DNA from: Pelagibacteraceae bacterium AG-349-L17
GTDB lineage: Bacteria; Pseudomonadota; Alphaproteobacteria; Pelagibacterales; Pelagibacteraceae
Assembly: GCA_003278805.1 (NCBI GenBank)
Contig: QCDC01000002.1
Location: 54,771-118,770 of the forward strand
DNA: 64,000 nt
Reading direction: 5' to 3'
Part shown: one piece after another, positions 8,839-16,899 of the stretch
Numbering within the stretch: the first letter of the stretch is position 1
Layout: each line of letters opens with the position of its first letter
Notes under the pieces: generated by a model
What the model was told of the DNA's origin: nothing
The model's input: only the letters and a program-made list of their open reading frames with translations
Databases searched by the model: none
Program-made: the position numbers and the translations under genes

Positions 8839-10372
8839 AAATTATTATATTACCACGCCTATTTACTACCCATCAGCTAAGCCTCATATGGGTCATGCAT
8901 ATTCAAGCATTATTGCAGATTTTTTTGCAAGATTTAAACGAATTGACGATTATCAGGTTCATTTTCTTACTGGTACAGACGAACATGGATTAAAAATTCA
9001 AAGATCTGCAGAAAAAGCAGGAAAGGATCCAAAAGCGTTTTGTGATAAAATTAGTCAAACCTTTAGAGATCTTTCGGATACTTTAAATTTATCTAATACT
9101 GATTTTATAAGAACTACAGAAGATAGACATAAAAAAACAGTTCAACATCTTTGGAATGAACTTGAGAAAAATGATGATATATACTTATCAAACTATTCTG
9201 GATGGTATTCAGTATCTGATGAAGCCTTTTATAACGAAGACGAAATTGAGGAATTAGATGGAAAAAAAATTGCTATATCATCAAAATCTCATGTTGAATG
9301 GATTGAAGAAGAATCTTATTTTTTTAGACTTTCAAAATGGGAAAAACCTTTACTAGAATTTTATGAAGCTAATCCAGATTTCATTTTTCCTCAATCTAAA
9401 AAAAATGAAGTTATTAGTTTTGTAAAAAGTGGTCTTAAAGATCTTTCGGTAAGTAGAAAAAGTTTTTCATGGGGTATACCTGTTCCAAATAATGAAAACC
9501 ATGTAATATATGTTTGGCTTGATGCTTTAACTAATTATTTAAGTGCATTAAATTATCCTAATACAGATGATGATTTGTTTAAAAAATTTTGGCCAGCCTC
9601 AATACATTTAATTGGAAAAGATATTCTCAGATTTCACGCTGTTTATTGGCCTGCTTTTTTATTAGCAGCAAAAATTGATTTACCAAAGAGAGTTTACGGC
9701 CATGGCTGGATATTATCTGGGGAAGAAAAAATGTCTAAATCTAAAGGAAATATTCTTGATCCACTTGAAATAATTAAAGAGTACGGTCTAGATCCTTTAA
9801 GATACTACTTAATTAAAGAAGTTTCTTTTGGGAATGATGGAAATATATCTCAAGAAAGACTAGAAGATTGTATTAATAGTGATCTAGCCAACAATTATGG
9901 AAACTTATGTCAGCGTGTAACCGCTTTTGCATTAAAAAATTGTAATGAAAAAATTCCATTAGAAGTTAAATTTCATGATGAAGATTTATTAATACTAAAT
10001 AAGTATAAAGATAATTTAGATAATATTAGGTTACAAATTGAAAATCAAAATATTAATTTTTACATTGATTATATTGTAAATTCTCTTTTTGAAGCTAACA
10101 AATATTTTAATGATCAAGAACCATGGAAAAAGAAAGATGATATAATTAGATTAAATACTATTGTTTACACTACTTTAGAAATTGTAAGAAAAATAAGTTT
10201 TTTATTATATCCAATTATTCCTGAATCTTCTTTAAAGGCATTAAAGATTTTTGACATTGAAGAAAAAAATATAAAATTAAATTCAGTTTCTAATAATGAG
10301 TATTTAACAAAAGGTAATAATATTAATAAGATAGACATACTTTTTAAAAAAATAGAGAAGAACAATGATTGA
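8831..10372 (+). CDS. metG: methionyl-tRNA synthetase
   Basis: This 513-residue class I aminoacyl-tRNA synthetase charges tRNA-Met. The HIGH-like motif is seen in PIYYPSAKPHMGHAYSS (HMGH), the ligand-binding GTDEHGLK follows, and the KMSKS loop is SGEEKMSKSKGN. The connective peptide lacks a CxxC zinc knuckle, which places it in the shorter zinc-less type common in alphaproteobacteria. There is no C-terminal tRNA-binding EMAP-like domain. It overlaps holB and tatD by 8 bases each. Confidence 0.97.
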   Translation: MDKNYYITTPIYYPSAKPHMGHAYSSIIADFFARFKRIDDYQVHFLTGTDEHGLKIQRSAEKAGKDPKAFCDKISQTFRDLSDTLNLSNTDFIRTTEDRHKKTVQHLWNELEKNDDIYLSNYSGWYSVSDEAFYNEDEIEELDGKKIAISSKSHVEWIEEESYFFRLSKWEKPLLEFYEANPDFIFPQSKKNEVISFVKSGLKDLSVSRKSFSWGIPVPNNENHVIYVWLDALTNYLSALNYPNTDDDLFKKFWPASIHLIGKDILRFHAVYWPAFLLAAKIDLPKRVYGHGWILSGEEKMSKSKGNILDPLEIIKEYGLDPLRYYLIKEVSFGNDGNISQERLEDCINSDLANNYGNLCQRVTAFALKNCNEKIPLEVKFHDEDLLILNKYKDNLDNIRLQIENQNINFYIDYIVNSLFEANKYFNDQEPWKKKDDIIRLNTIVYTTLEIVRKISFLLYPIIPESSLKALKIFDIEEKNIKLNSVSNNEYLTKGNNINKIDILFKKIEKNND

Positions 10373-11126
10373 TTCACACTGTCATCTAGATCATGAGCCA
10401 TTATTAAGTGATTTGGCTAATGTAATACAAAGATCAAAACAAGTTGGTATAGAAAAATTACTTACGATCTCAACTTCGTTTGAAAGTTTTTCTAGAGTAA
10501 AAGATTTAATTAAAAAAGATGAAATGATCTATGGTACTATTGGTATTCATCCTCATGAAAGCTCTACAGATATTATCACTTCAAAGCAGATCATTGAAAG
10601 TCTAAATGAAAACTCAAAAATTATTGGAATTGGAGAAACTGGATTAGATTTTTATTATAATAATAGTGAAAAAGACAAGCAGATAGCAAGTTTTAAAGAA
10701 CATATAGATGCATCTATAAAAACAAATATTCCATTAATTGTTCATTCAAGAGATGCAGAAAAAGAAACTTTTGAAATTTTAAATGAATATAAAAATGAAA
10801 ACCTTAAAATTTTGATGCATTGTTTTACTGGGTCTAAAGAATTCTCAGAAAAACTAATGACTTTAAATTCATTCTTTTCAGCAAGCGGCATCATTACTTT
10901 TAAAAACTCGTTGGAATTACAAGATACATTCAAATCTATTCCAATGGATAATATCTTAATTGAGACTGACAGTCCTTTTTTAGCACCCGTTCCTAAAAGA
11001 GGAAAAAAAAATGAACCATCATTCATTGATTTTACTGCTACAAAATTAGCTGAAATTAAAAATATATCCAAAGAAGATCTTATAAAAAAAACTACAGATA
11101 ACTTTAATAAACTATTTTTTAATTGA
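10365..11126 (+). CDS. tatD: TatD family metal-dependent hydrolase
   Basis: This 253-residue TIM-barrel nuclease/hydrolase starts with the metal-binding MIDSHCHLDHE. It has GIHPHES, IGETGLDFYY, PLIVHSRDAEKET, MHCFTGS and the C-terminal IETDSPFLAPVP block, all TatD/YcfH signatures. Family members are metal-dependent 3'-5' exonucleases or DNases, and the exact cellular substrate is not settled. It is encoded between metG and an MBL-fold gene, the usual alphaproteobacterial order. The last codon overlaps the alternative TTG start of the next frame. Confidence 0.94.
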   Translation: MIDSHCHLDHEPLLSDLANVIQRSKQVGIEKLLTISTSFESFSRVKDLIKKDEMIYGTIGIHPHESSTDIITSKQIIESLNENSKIIGIGETGLDFYYNNSEKDKQIASFKEHIDASIKTNIPLIVHSRDAEKETFEILNEYKNENLKILMHCFTGSKEFSEKLMTLNSFFSASGIITFKNSLELQDTFKSIPMDNILIETDSPFLAPVPKRGKKNEPSFIDFTATKLAEIKNISKEDLIKKTTDNFNKLFFN

Positions 11127-11131
11127 AATTA

Positions 11132-11902
11132 ATGAAATTTATTATTTTAGGCTGTGGTAGTTCAATGGGTGTACCAAGACCAGATGGTTTCTTTGGGAAT
11201 TGTGATCCTAATAATAAAAAAAATTATAGAACAAGATGTTCAGCATTAATAAAAACCACAGATGAAAATATTCTTATAGATACGTCTCCTGACCTACGTC
11301 AACAGCTTTTAAGACATAAAATAAAAAAAATTAATAAAGTGTTGTATTCTCATATGCATGGCGATCAAACTCATGGAATAAATGATTTGAGATCTTTTTT
11401 TATAAACAGCAAAAAACAGCTTAATGTTTATGCTGATAAATATACTTCTAAATATCTCAATACTACATTTTCTTATATTTTTAAAAGTTATTCAAAAGAA
11501 TATCCTGCAACACTAAAACTTAATAAATTGCCTAAAAAAATATTTACTAAAAATAATAATAAAAAAATTGGTATTCAATCAATTATAGTTCAACATGGTA
11601 AAGTAAAATCAAATTGCTTTATAATTAATAAAAAATTAGCTTATATTAGTGATGTAAGTAAAATTTATAACAAAGATCATAAATATTTTAGAAATCTTCA
11701 ATATTTAATTATTGATTGCTTATGGTACAATTATCATCCATCACATTTTAATTTAGAAACTTCACTTGCTGTAATTAAAAAATTTAAACCAAAAAAAGCT
11801 ATTCTTACTAATTTATCACCAGTATTAGATTATAAAGTGCTTAAAAAAATGATGCCTAAAAATGTTATTCCAGCACATGATGGATTAACAATAAACTTAT
11901 AA
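11132..11902 (+). CDS. MBL-fold metallohydrolase, PhnP-like
   Basis: This beta-lactamase-fold hydrolase begins MKFIILGCGSSMGVPRPDG, the family's typical opening. The metal-binding block reads SHMHGDQTHGINDLR, so the usual HxHxDH has Gln at the last His position. Downstream metal ligands appear as ISDVSK, HFNLE and PAHDG. The frame also contains a TTG at 11123. I chose the ATG at 11132, which gives the canonical N-terminus. Related proteins hydrolyse cyclic phosphodiesters (PhnP), but the substrate here is unknown. It follows tatD closely and is convergent with, and overlaps, the gpx gene by 6 bases. Confidence 0.85.
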   Translation: MKFIILGCGSSMGVPRPDGFFGNCDPNNKKNYRTRCSALIKTTDENILIDTSPDLRQQLLRHKIKKINKVLYSHMHGDQTHGINDLRSFFINSKKQLNVYADKYTSKYLNTTFSYIFKSYSKEYPATLKLNKLPKKIFTKNNNKKIGIQSIIVQHGKVKSNCFIINKKLAYISDVSKIYNKDHKYFRNLQYLIIDCLWYNYHPSHFNLETSLAVIKKFKPKKAILTNLSPVLDYKVLKKMMPKNVIPAHDGLTINL

Positions 11903-12439
11903 GCTATTTTCTATAGCTTTAATTATTTTTTTTGAAGTTGGTTTTGTAAATGATGCGAATGTATCTTGAACTTTGCCTTCTTTATTAATTAAAATTTTAT
12001 GAAAATTCCACTTAGGTTCTGCCGACTTACCATGATTTTCTTTTGCCCATTTAAAAAGCTCATGAGCATCTTTGCCTTTAACCTCAGTTATTGTTGTTAG
12101 AGGAAAGTTAATATTAAAATTTACTTCACAAAATTCTTTAATATCAGCATTATTATTTTTTTCTTGATTAAACGAATTGGATGGAACACCAAGAACAATT
12201 AAACCTTTTTCTTTATATAAATCCCACAATTCTTGTAATTCTTCATATTGTTTTGTAAATCCACAATAACTTGCAGTATTTACAACTAAAATAACTTTAT
12301 TTTTGTAATCTTTAAAATTAATTGTCTCGCCAGTTATACTCTCAATACTAAAATCATAAATTTTTTTTCCGTAGTTAGCAGTTGCTGAAGTTTTACAAAA
12401 AAACATAATTATAGAAAATAAAAATATTAGTTTTCTCAT
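11897..12439 (-). CDS. exported glutathione peroxidase family protein
   Basis: This 180-residue thiol peroxidase reduces hydroperoxides. The active-site motif is VNTASYCGFTKQYEELQELW, with Cys rather than selenocysteine. LGVPSNSFNQE and KWNFHKILINKEG supply the conserved Gln, Trp and Asn. The first ~20 residues (FLFSIIMFFCKTSATA) look like a signal peptide, so the enzyme probably acts in the periplasm. Its ATG overlaps the last base of nhaA, so the two are likely cotranscribed. Confidence 0.92.
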   Translation of the reverse strand: MRKLIFLFSIIMFFCKTSATANYGKKIYDFSIESITGETINFKDYKNKVILVVNTASYCGFTKQYEELQELWDLYKEKGLIVLGVPSNSFNQEKNNNADIKEFCEVNFNINFPLTTITEVKGKDAHELFKWAKENHGKSAEPKWNFHKILINKEGKVQDTFASFTKPTSKKIIKAIENSL

Positions 12440-13617
12440 TAATTAGGTTTATTTGGTGTAAGTAATATTAAAAAATAACCAAATAAAGTTGACAACAACG
12501 ATCCAGTTAATACGCCAATTTTTACACCATCCATATACTGCATGTTTTCTACAAAAGCTAAATTTCCAACGAATAAACTCATTGTAAAACCAATCCCAGT
12601 AAGAACTCCTACGCCATAAAAATTATACCAACTTGTATCATTTGGCATTTGAGCCACTTTCAATTTTATTGACACATATGAGAAAACAAAAACACCAAAT
12701 TGTTTGCCAAGGAATAGTCCTAATACGATTCCAAGGGGCACCTTATCAAGTAATGAAGCGAGCGACAAACCTTCAAGAGATACTCCAGCATTTGCAAATG
12801 CAAATAAAGGCATTATTCCAAAAGCAACATATGGACTAATTGCGTGTTCAATTTTTATTAATAATGAAAAATCTTTTTCTTTTTTTCTATGAGGAATTGT
12901 CATGGCTAATAGAACTCCCGCAATAGTAGCGTGTATTCCTGAGTTATGTGTAAAATCCCAAAGAAAAAGACCTACAACCAAATAAGGTAAAAACTTTTTA
13001 ATATTAAATTTATTAATTAATAACAAAATAATAAAAGCCAACAACATTAAGGTTAAATACTTAATACTCAAATCTCCAGAGTAGAATAGGGCAATAATTA
13101 CTATTGCTCCTAAATCATCAATTATAGCTAAAGCAGTTAAAAATACTTTTAAAGACAAAGGAACTCTTTTACCTAACAAAGATAAAACTCCTAAAGAAAA
13201 GGCAATATCCGTAGCTGATGGAATTGCCCACCCATTTAATGTTTCACTATCACCAAAATTTATGAAAACATAAAATAATGCAGGGACTAACATACCTCCT
13301 ACTGCAGCTATGATTGGTAAAAGTGCTTGTTTAATATTGGAAAGCTCCCCTTGTATAAATTCTCTTTTAATTTCTAAAGTAACAAAGAAAAAGAAAATTG
13401 CCATTAAGGCATCATTGATCCAATGCAATACTGATAATTTTAATCCGAAATTATTAATACCAATAAATAAATATTTATTTAGAGTAGTAAAATATAAATC
13501 TGCTAGTCCAGAATTACTTATAAATAATGCAATTATTGCAGCAAATAATAATACCAATCCACTTGCGGCTTCTAATTTAAAAAACCATCTAAAAGGCTTA
13601 GATATATAATTAATCAT
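12439..13617 (-). CDS. nhaA: Na+/H+ antiporter NhaA
   Basis: This 392-residue inner-membrane antiporter exchanges Na+ for protons. Signatures include FFFVTLEIKREFIQGEL, the ion-binding pair in ATDIAFSLGVL (unwound-helix Asp region) and TALAIIDDLGAIVIIALFY with the double Asp of the transport site. The GIHATIAGVLLAMTIP and TGIGFTMSLFVGNLAF blocks follow. About 11-12 membrane spans are evident. It fits the sodium-rich marine setting. The gene is followed without a gap by gpx. Confidence 0.97.
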   Translation of the reverse strand: MINYISKPFRWFFKLEAASGLVLLFAAIIALFISNSGLADLYFTTLNKYLFIGINNFGLKLSVLHWINDALMAIFFFFVTLEIKREFIQGELSNIKQALLPIIAAVGGMLVPALFYVFINFGDSETLNGWAIPSATDIAFSLGVLSLLGKRVPLSLKVFLTALAIIDDLGAIVIIALFYSGDLSIKYLTLMLLAFIILLLINKFNIKKFLPYLVVGLFLWDFTHNSGIHATIAGVLLAMTIPHRKKEKDFSLLIKIEHAISPYVAFGIMPLFAFANAGVSLEGLSLASLLDKVPLGIVLGLFLGKQFGVFVFSYVSIKLKVAQMPNDTSWYNFYGVGVLTGIGFTMSLFVGNLAFVENMQYMDGVKIGVLTGSLLSTLFGYFLILLTPNKPN

Positions 13618-13623
13618 AAAAAA

Positions 13624-14115
13624 TTAAATTAGGTCTATAATAAATAGTTTTATATCTTGCAATGTTTCAAAAAGGTTAAATAGAACAATTTCTAATCCAG
13701 GAAACACATTAATTAGTGGTGTTTTTAACGTATCTAGCAAAATAATTAGTGCTACAATTGATATAATAAATACTATCAAATAAGAAAAGAATTTAGATCC
13801 TTTATTTTCATTTTCCAATTTTTTAACCTTTTTTGGAATTTCTTTAGAGGTTTTTTTTTTTATTTCAGGTTCTATTATTTTTTCTTTCTGTAAGTTTTTA
13901 CTAAATTCTAAATTTTTGTCATTTGTTTCAACATCTCGATCTATTTTGTTTTTAGAAATATTTTCATTTAATGTTAATGGTGCTTTGCTTTCATTTTTTG
14001 GTTTATAAAACCAAACTCTTTCACATGATCCACATTGAAGTTCTCGTCCTTCTTGAGGTATTAATGAACTATCAATTTTGAATTGTTTCTTTTCGCAAGG
14101 GCAACTAATAATCAT
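13624..14115 (-). CDS. MJ0042-type zinc-ribbon protein with one membrane span
   Basis: The N-terminus MIISCPCEKKQFKID...GRELQCGSCERVWFYKP matches the alphaproteobacterial 'zinc-ribbon/MJ0042 finger-like' domain (CPxC...CxxC). A charged, Lys/Glu-rich linker (about 45-108) leads to a membrane span (FFSYLIVFIISIVALIILL, about 108-127) and a short C-terminal tail. Proteins of this layout are common in alphaproteobacteria but have no firm function. It lies directly upstream of nhaA and divergent from tRNA-Pro. Confidence 0.7.
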   Translation of the reverse strand: MIISCPCEKKQFKIDSSLIPQEGRELQCGSCERVWFYKPKNESKAPLTLNENISKNKIDRDVETNDKNLEFSKNLQKEKIIEPEIKKKTSKEIPKKVKKLENENKGSKFFSYLIVFIISIVALIILLDTLKTPLINVFPGLEIVLFNLFETLQDIKLFIIDLI

Positions 14116-14209
14116 GCCTCGTTATATACCAGATTTTAATCAAATTTCTTTTAATTTTGGCTTCTTTATACATTGAAATTATCAATAACTGCTGTATTAG
14201 TACTCGGAT

Positions 14210-14286
<77 letters not shown>

Positions 14287-14292
14287 TCAGTT

Positions 14293-14574
14293 ATGAAAAA
14301 AGCTATTATTTATATTCCTAATAAAAATCCAATGCAATCAGGCTTAGCTAAAAATAATAAATGGATATTGGAGTTTAAGACTGAAGATCCTACAAAGAAT
14401 CCTTTAATGGGTTGGGAAAGTTCTTCAGATACTTATACAGAGCTAAAGTTAGAATTTTCTTCTAAAGAGCTCGCAATCAATTATGCAAAAAAAAAGAAAA
14501 TTGATTATGAATTAATTGAACCAAGAAAAAGAAAAACTGTAAAAAAATCTTACGCTGATAATTTTCTTAAATAA
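14293..14574 (+). CDS. NADH dehydrogenase accessory subunit, NDUFS4/ETC-CI 18-kDa family
   Basis: This 93-residue protein matches the alphaproteobacterial homologue of the mitochondrial complex I subunit NDUFS4 (AQDQ/18 kDa). The signatures are YIPNKNPMQSGLAKNNKWILEF, PLMGWESSSDT, a 'F.SKE.AI.YAKK' helix and the C-terminal KKSYADNF. It should bind the peripheral arm of complex I at the inner membrane. It is located away from the nuo operon and next to tRNA-Pro, as in many relatives. Confidence 0.93.
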   Translation: MKKAIIYIPNKNPMQSGLAKNNKWILEFKTEDPTKNPLMGWESSSDTYTELKLEFSSKELAINYAKKKKIDYELIEPRKRKTVKKSYADNFLK

Positions 14575-14577
14575 AAA

Positions 14578-15570
14578 ATGTTTAGATTTTTCACAGAAAA
14601 GAGTTGGTTTTATTGGTCTTGGATAGGTTCCTTTATTATTCTTTCATCACTTTGGGTTCAAGTTGAAATAGATGTCAAAATAAATGAGTGGTTTGGTGTG
14701 TTTTATGATATGATTCAGAAAGCTCTTGCAGAGCCAAATGCAGTTTCGATTGAAGAATATTTTGCAAGCCTATTTTCATTTATTACCTTGGCAGCAATGT
14801 ATATTGCTGTTTATGTAGCTATTAGTTTCTTTACAGCTCATTATTTATTTAGATGGAGAACATCAATGGTGGAGTGGTATCACTCTGTATATGACAAAGC
14901 ACGTAAAATTGAGGGTGCATCACAAAGAGTTCAAGAAGATACAATTAAATTTACAAGAATAATGGAGGGATTAGGCACAAGTTTAATAGAGTCTATAATG
15001 ATTTTGATACAATTTATTCCCATATTATTTGGTTTAAGTGTGGGTATCCCAATTTTCTTTTTTGGAGAATGGGAATATGGACTAATAGTAGGAGCATTGA
15101 TTTGGACTATTGGGGGAACTGTTTTTTTAATTGTTCTGGGCTTAATATTAAGACTAGTTGGTATCGAATATGATTTACAAAAACAAGAAGCTGCATATAG
15201 AAAAATTTTAGTTATTGCTGAGGATGATGGAAATGTGAGACCAAAAACAATAGATGAATTATTTGATGATGTTCGTAAAATTCATTTTTTAAGTTATTTA
15301 AGATATTTATATTTTAATATTGGACGAATTGCTTATTTACAAGCAAATGTTTTATCTGCATATGTTTTTTTAGCTCCAGCTATAGTTGCAGGTGTTGTTA
15401 CTTTAGGTGTTATGCAGCAAATTATAAGAGCGTTTGGAAGAGTTGAGGGATCTATGCAATATTTATTAAAAGCTTGGCCAACCATAATAGAACTTGCTAG
15501 TGTTTATAAACGTTTAAGAGAATTTGAGTCTAAAATAAATCAAGAAGATTTAGTTGATGAAAAAATTTAA
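14578..15570 (+). CDS. SbmA/BacA-like peptide transporter, short form
   Basis: This 330-residue membrane protein aligns with SbmA/BacA. The matches include 'FYDMIQKAL', 'HYLFRWRTSMVEWYHSVY', the EGASQRVQEDT motif, 'LVGIEYDLQKQEAAYRK' and 'EDDGNVRPKTIDELFDDVRK'. The C-terminal 'LAPAIVAGVVTLGVMQQI...FGRVEGSMQYLLKAWPTIIELASVYKRL' closely tracks the family. It lacks roughly 80 N-terminal residues present in E. coli SbmA, including its first span. SbmA/BacA are proton-driven importers of peptide antibiotics and, in symbionts, affect survival in hosts. The role in a free-living plankter is open. It starts 4 bases after the NDUFS4 gene and its stop overlaps the glpX start. Confidence 0.85.
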   Translation: MFRFFTEKSWFYWSWIGSFIILSSLWVQVEIDVKINEWFGVFYDMIQKALAEPNAVSIEEYFASLFSFITLAAMYIAVYVAISFFTAHYLFRWRTSMVEWYHSVYDKARKIEGASQRVQEDTIKFTRIMEGLGTSLIESIMILIQFIPILFGLSVGIPIFFFGEWEYGLIVGALIWTIGGTVFLIVLGLILRLVGIEYDLQKQEAAYRKILVIAEDDGNVRPKTIDELFDDVRKIHFLSYLRYLYFNIGRIAYLQANVLSAYVFLAPAIVAGVVTLGVMQQIIRAFGRVEGSMQYLLKAWPTIIELASVYKRLREFESKINQEDLVDEKI

Positions 15571-16511
15571 TGGCAATTGATAAAAATTTAATTGATCAAT
15601 TTATTAAAGTTACCACAAAAGCAGCTTTATCTTCTTCATATTTAGTTGGTAAAAAAGATAAAATTGCAGCTGATAAAGCTGCAGTAGATTCTATGAGATC
15701 AGAGTTAAATAAAATGAACATTCAGGGAGAAATAGTTATAGGTGAAGGCGAATTAGATGAAGCACCTATGCTTTATATTGGTGAGAAAGTTGGTAATAAA
15801 AATGGACCTGAACTAGATATAGCTGTTGATCCTTTGGAAGGAACAAATTTTGCTGCAAATAATCTTCCAGGTGCATTATCAGTAATTGCTATTTCAGAAA
15901 AAAATAATTTATTAAATGCACCCGAAACGTATATGGAGAAAATATCAACTAGAGTAACAGAAAAAAATGTAATTGATTTAGATTACTCAGTTAAAAAAAA
16001 TATTAGTAATTTAAGCGACTATTTAAATAAAAATCCTGAAAATATTACCGCATGTATACTTGATCGGCAAAGACACACTAAAATAATTGATGAACTAAAA
16101 CAATTAAAAGTTAATCTAAAATTAATTATAGATGGTGATGTATCTGGAGCTTTATTAGTTACAGATAATAAGTACAATGTTGATATATTTTTGGGAATTG
16201 GAGGGGGGCCAGAAGGCGTATTAGCCGCTTCGGCTTTAGATTCATTTGGTTGTAGTTTTCAAGGAAGATTTTTATTTGAAACAGATGAAGATAAATTTAG
16301 AGCAAAAAAAATGGGTATAAATGACCTAAATAAAAAATATGAATTAAATGAAATAGTTTCTGGTGATTCTATTTTCTGTGCAACTGGTATTACTTCAGGC
16401 GACCTGGTTTCAGGAATAGAAATTAAAGGTAACGAATTTATTTCAGAGACTTTAGTGACACATAAATCATCTGGACTAAAAAAAGTCATAAAACAGAAAC
16501 AAAATATATAA
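15570..16511 (+). CDS. glpX: class II fructose-1,6-bisphosphatase
   Basis: GlpX dephosphorylates fructose 1,6-bisphosphate in gluconeogenesis. The metal and substrate signatures are IVIGEGELDEAPMLYIGE, AVDPLEGTNFAANN, DRQRHTKII, IIDGDVSGALL and GIGGGPEGVLAASA. The 313-residue length is normal. The ATG overlaps the TAA of the preceding transporter gene by one base. No class I fbp was seen in this window. Confidence 0.96.
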   Translation: MAIDKNLIDQFIKVTTKAALSSSYLVGKKDKIAADKAAVDSMRSELNKMNIQGEIVIGEGELDEAPMLYIGEKVGNKNGPELDIAVDPLEGTNFAANNLPGALSVIAISEKNNLLNAPETYMEKISTRVTEKNVIDLDYSVKKNISNLSDYLNKNPENITACILDRQRHTKIIDELKQLKVNLKLIIDGDVSGALLVTDNKYNVDIFLGIGGGPEGVLAASALDSFGCSFQGRFLFETDEDKFRAKKMGINDLNKKYELNEIVSGDSIFCATGITSGDLVSGIEIKGNEFISETLVTHKSSGLKKVIKQKQNI

Positions 16512-16558
16512 TGATAAGCTTGATTAATTGATGATTTTACAATAAAAAGCAGCAATTC

Positions 16559-16633
16559 GGTCCCTTCGTCTATCGGTTAGGACACGTGGTTTTCATCCTC
16601 GAAAGAGGGGTTCGATTCCCCTAGGGACCGCCA
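16559..16633 (+). tRNA. tRNA-Glu (anticodon TTC)
   Basis: This 75-nt tRNA has acceptor GGTCCCT/AGGGACC with discriminator G and encoded CCA. The anticodon loop is GTTTTCATC, giving TTC. The T-arm carries GGTTCGATTCC. It is the left neighbour of the glycosyltransferase/recombinase block. I looked for a copy of its 3' end downstream as an attachment site and did not find one. Confidence 0.97.
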
Positions 16634-16638
16634 AAAAA

Positions 16639-16899
16639 ATGTATCATTATGTATATATCCTGAAAACTTTAGATGGATATCTAAATAAAACATATGTTGG
16701 TTATTCAATTGACGTAAATTCAAGATTAAAAAAACACAATTCCTCCAAAGGAGCAAAATCTACCAGAGGTTATAAATGGAAAATAATTTATAAAAAAAGG
16801 TTTATGTCTAAATCTGAAGCTCTATCATTTGAATATTTACTTAAAAAAGATAGAAAAAAAAGATCATCCATATTAAAAAGAATAAAAAGTAATATATGA
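16639..16899 (+). CDS. GIY-YIG nuclease-domain protein
   Basis: This 86-residue protein is a single GIY-YIG domain of the short URI/YhbQ-like class. YHYVYILKT supplies the 'GIY' strand, and LNKTYVGYSIDVNSRLKKHN holds the 'YIG'-equivalent YVG and the catalytic Arg. GAKSTRGYKWKIIY and 'EALSFEYLLKKDRKKRSSILK' are typical of the family, with the catalytic Glu in the last. Small proteins of this kind are widespread in marine bacteria and their substrate is unknown. The start lies 5 bases after tRNA-Glu, and the gene ends 4 bases inside the glycosyltransferase. Confidence 0.88.
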   Translation: MYHYVYILKTLDGYLNKTYVGYSIDVNSRLKKHNSSKGAKSTRGYKWKIIYKKRFMSKSEALSFEYLLKKDRKKRSSILKRIKSNI

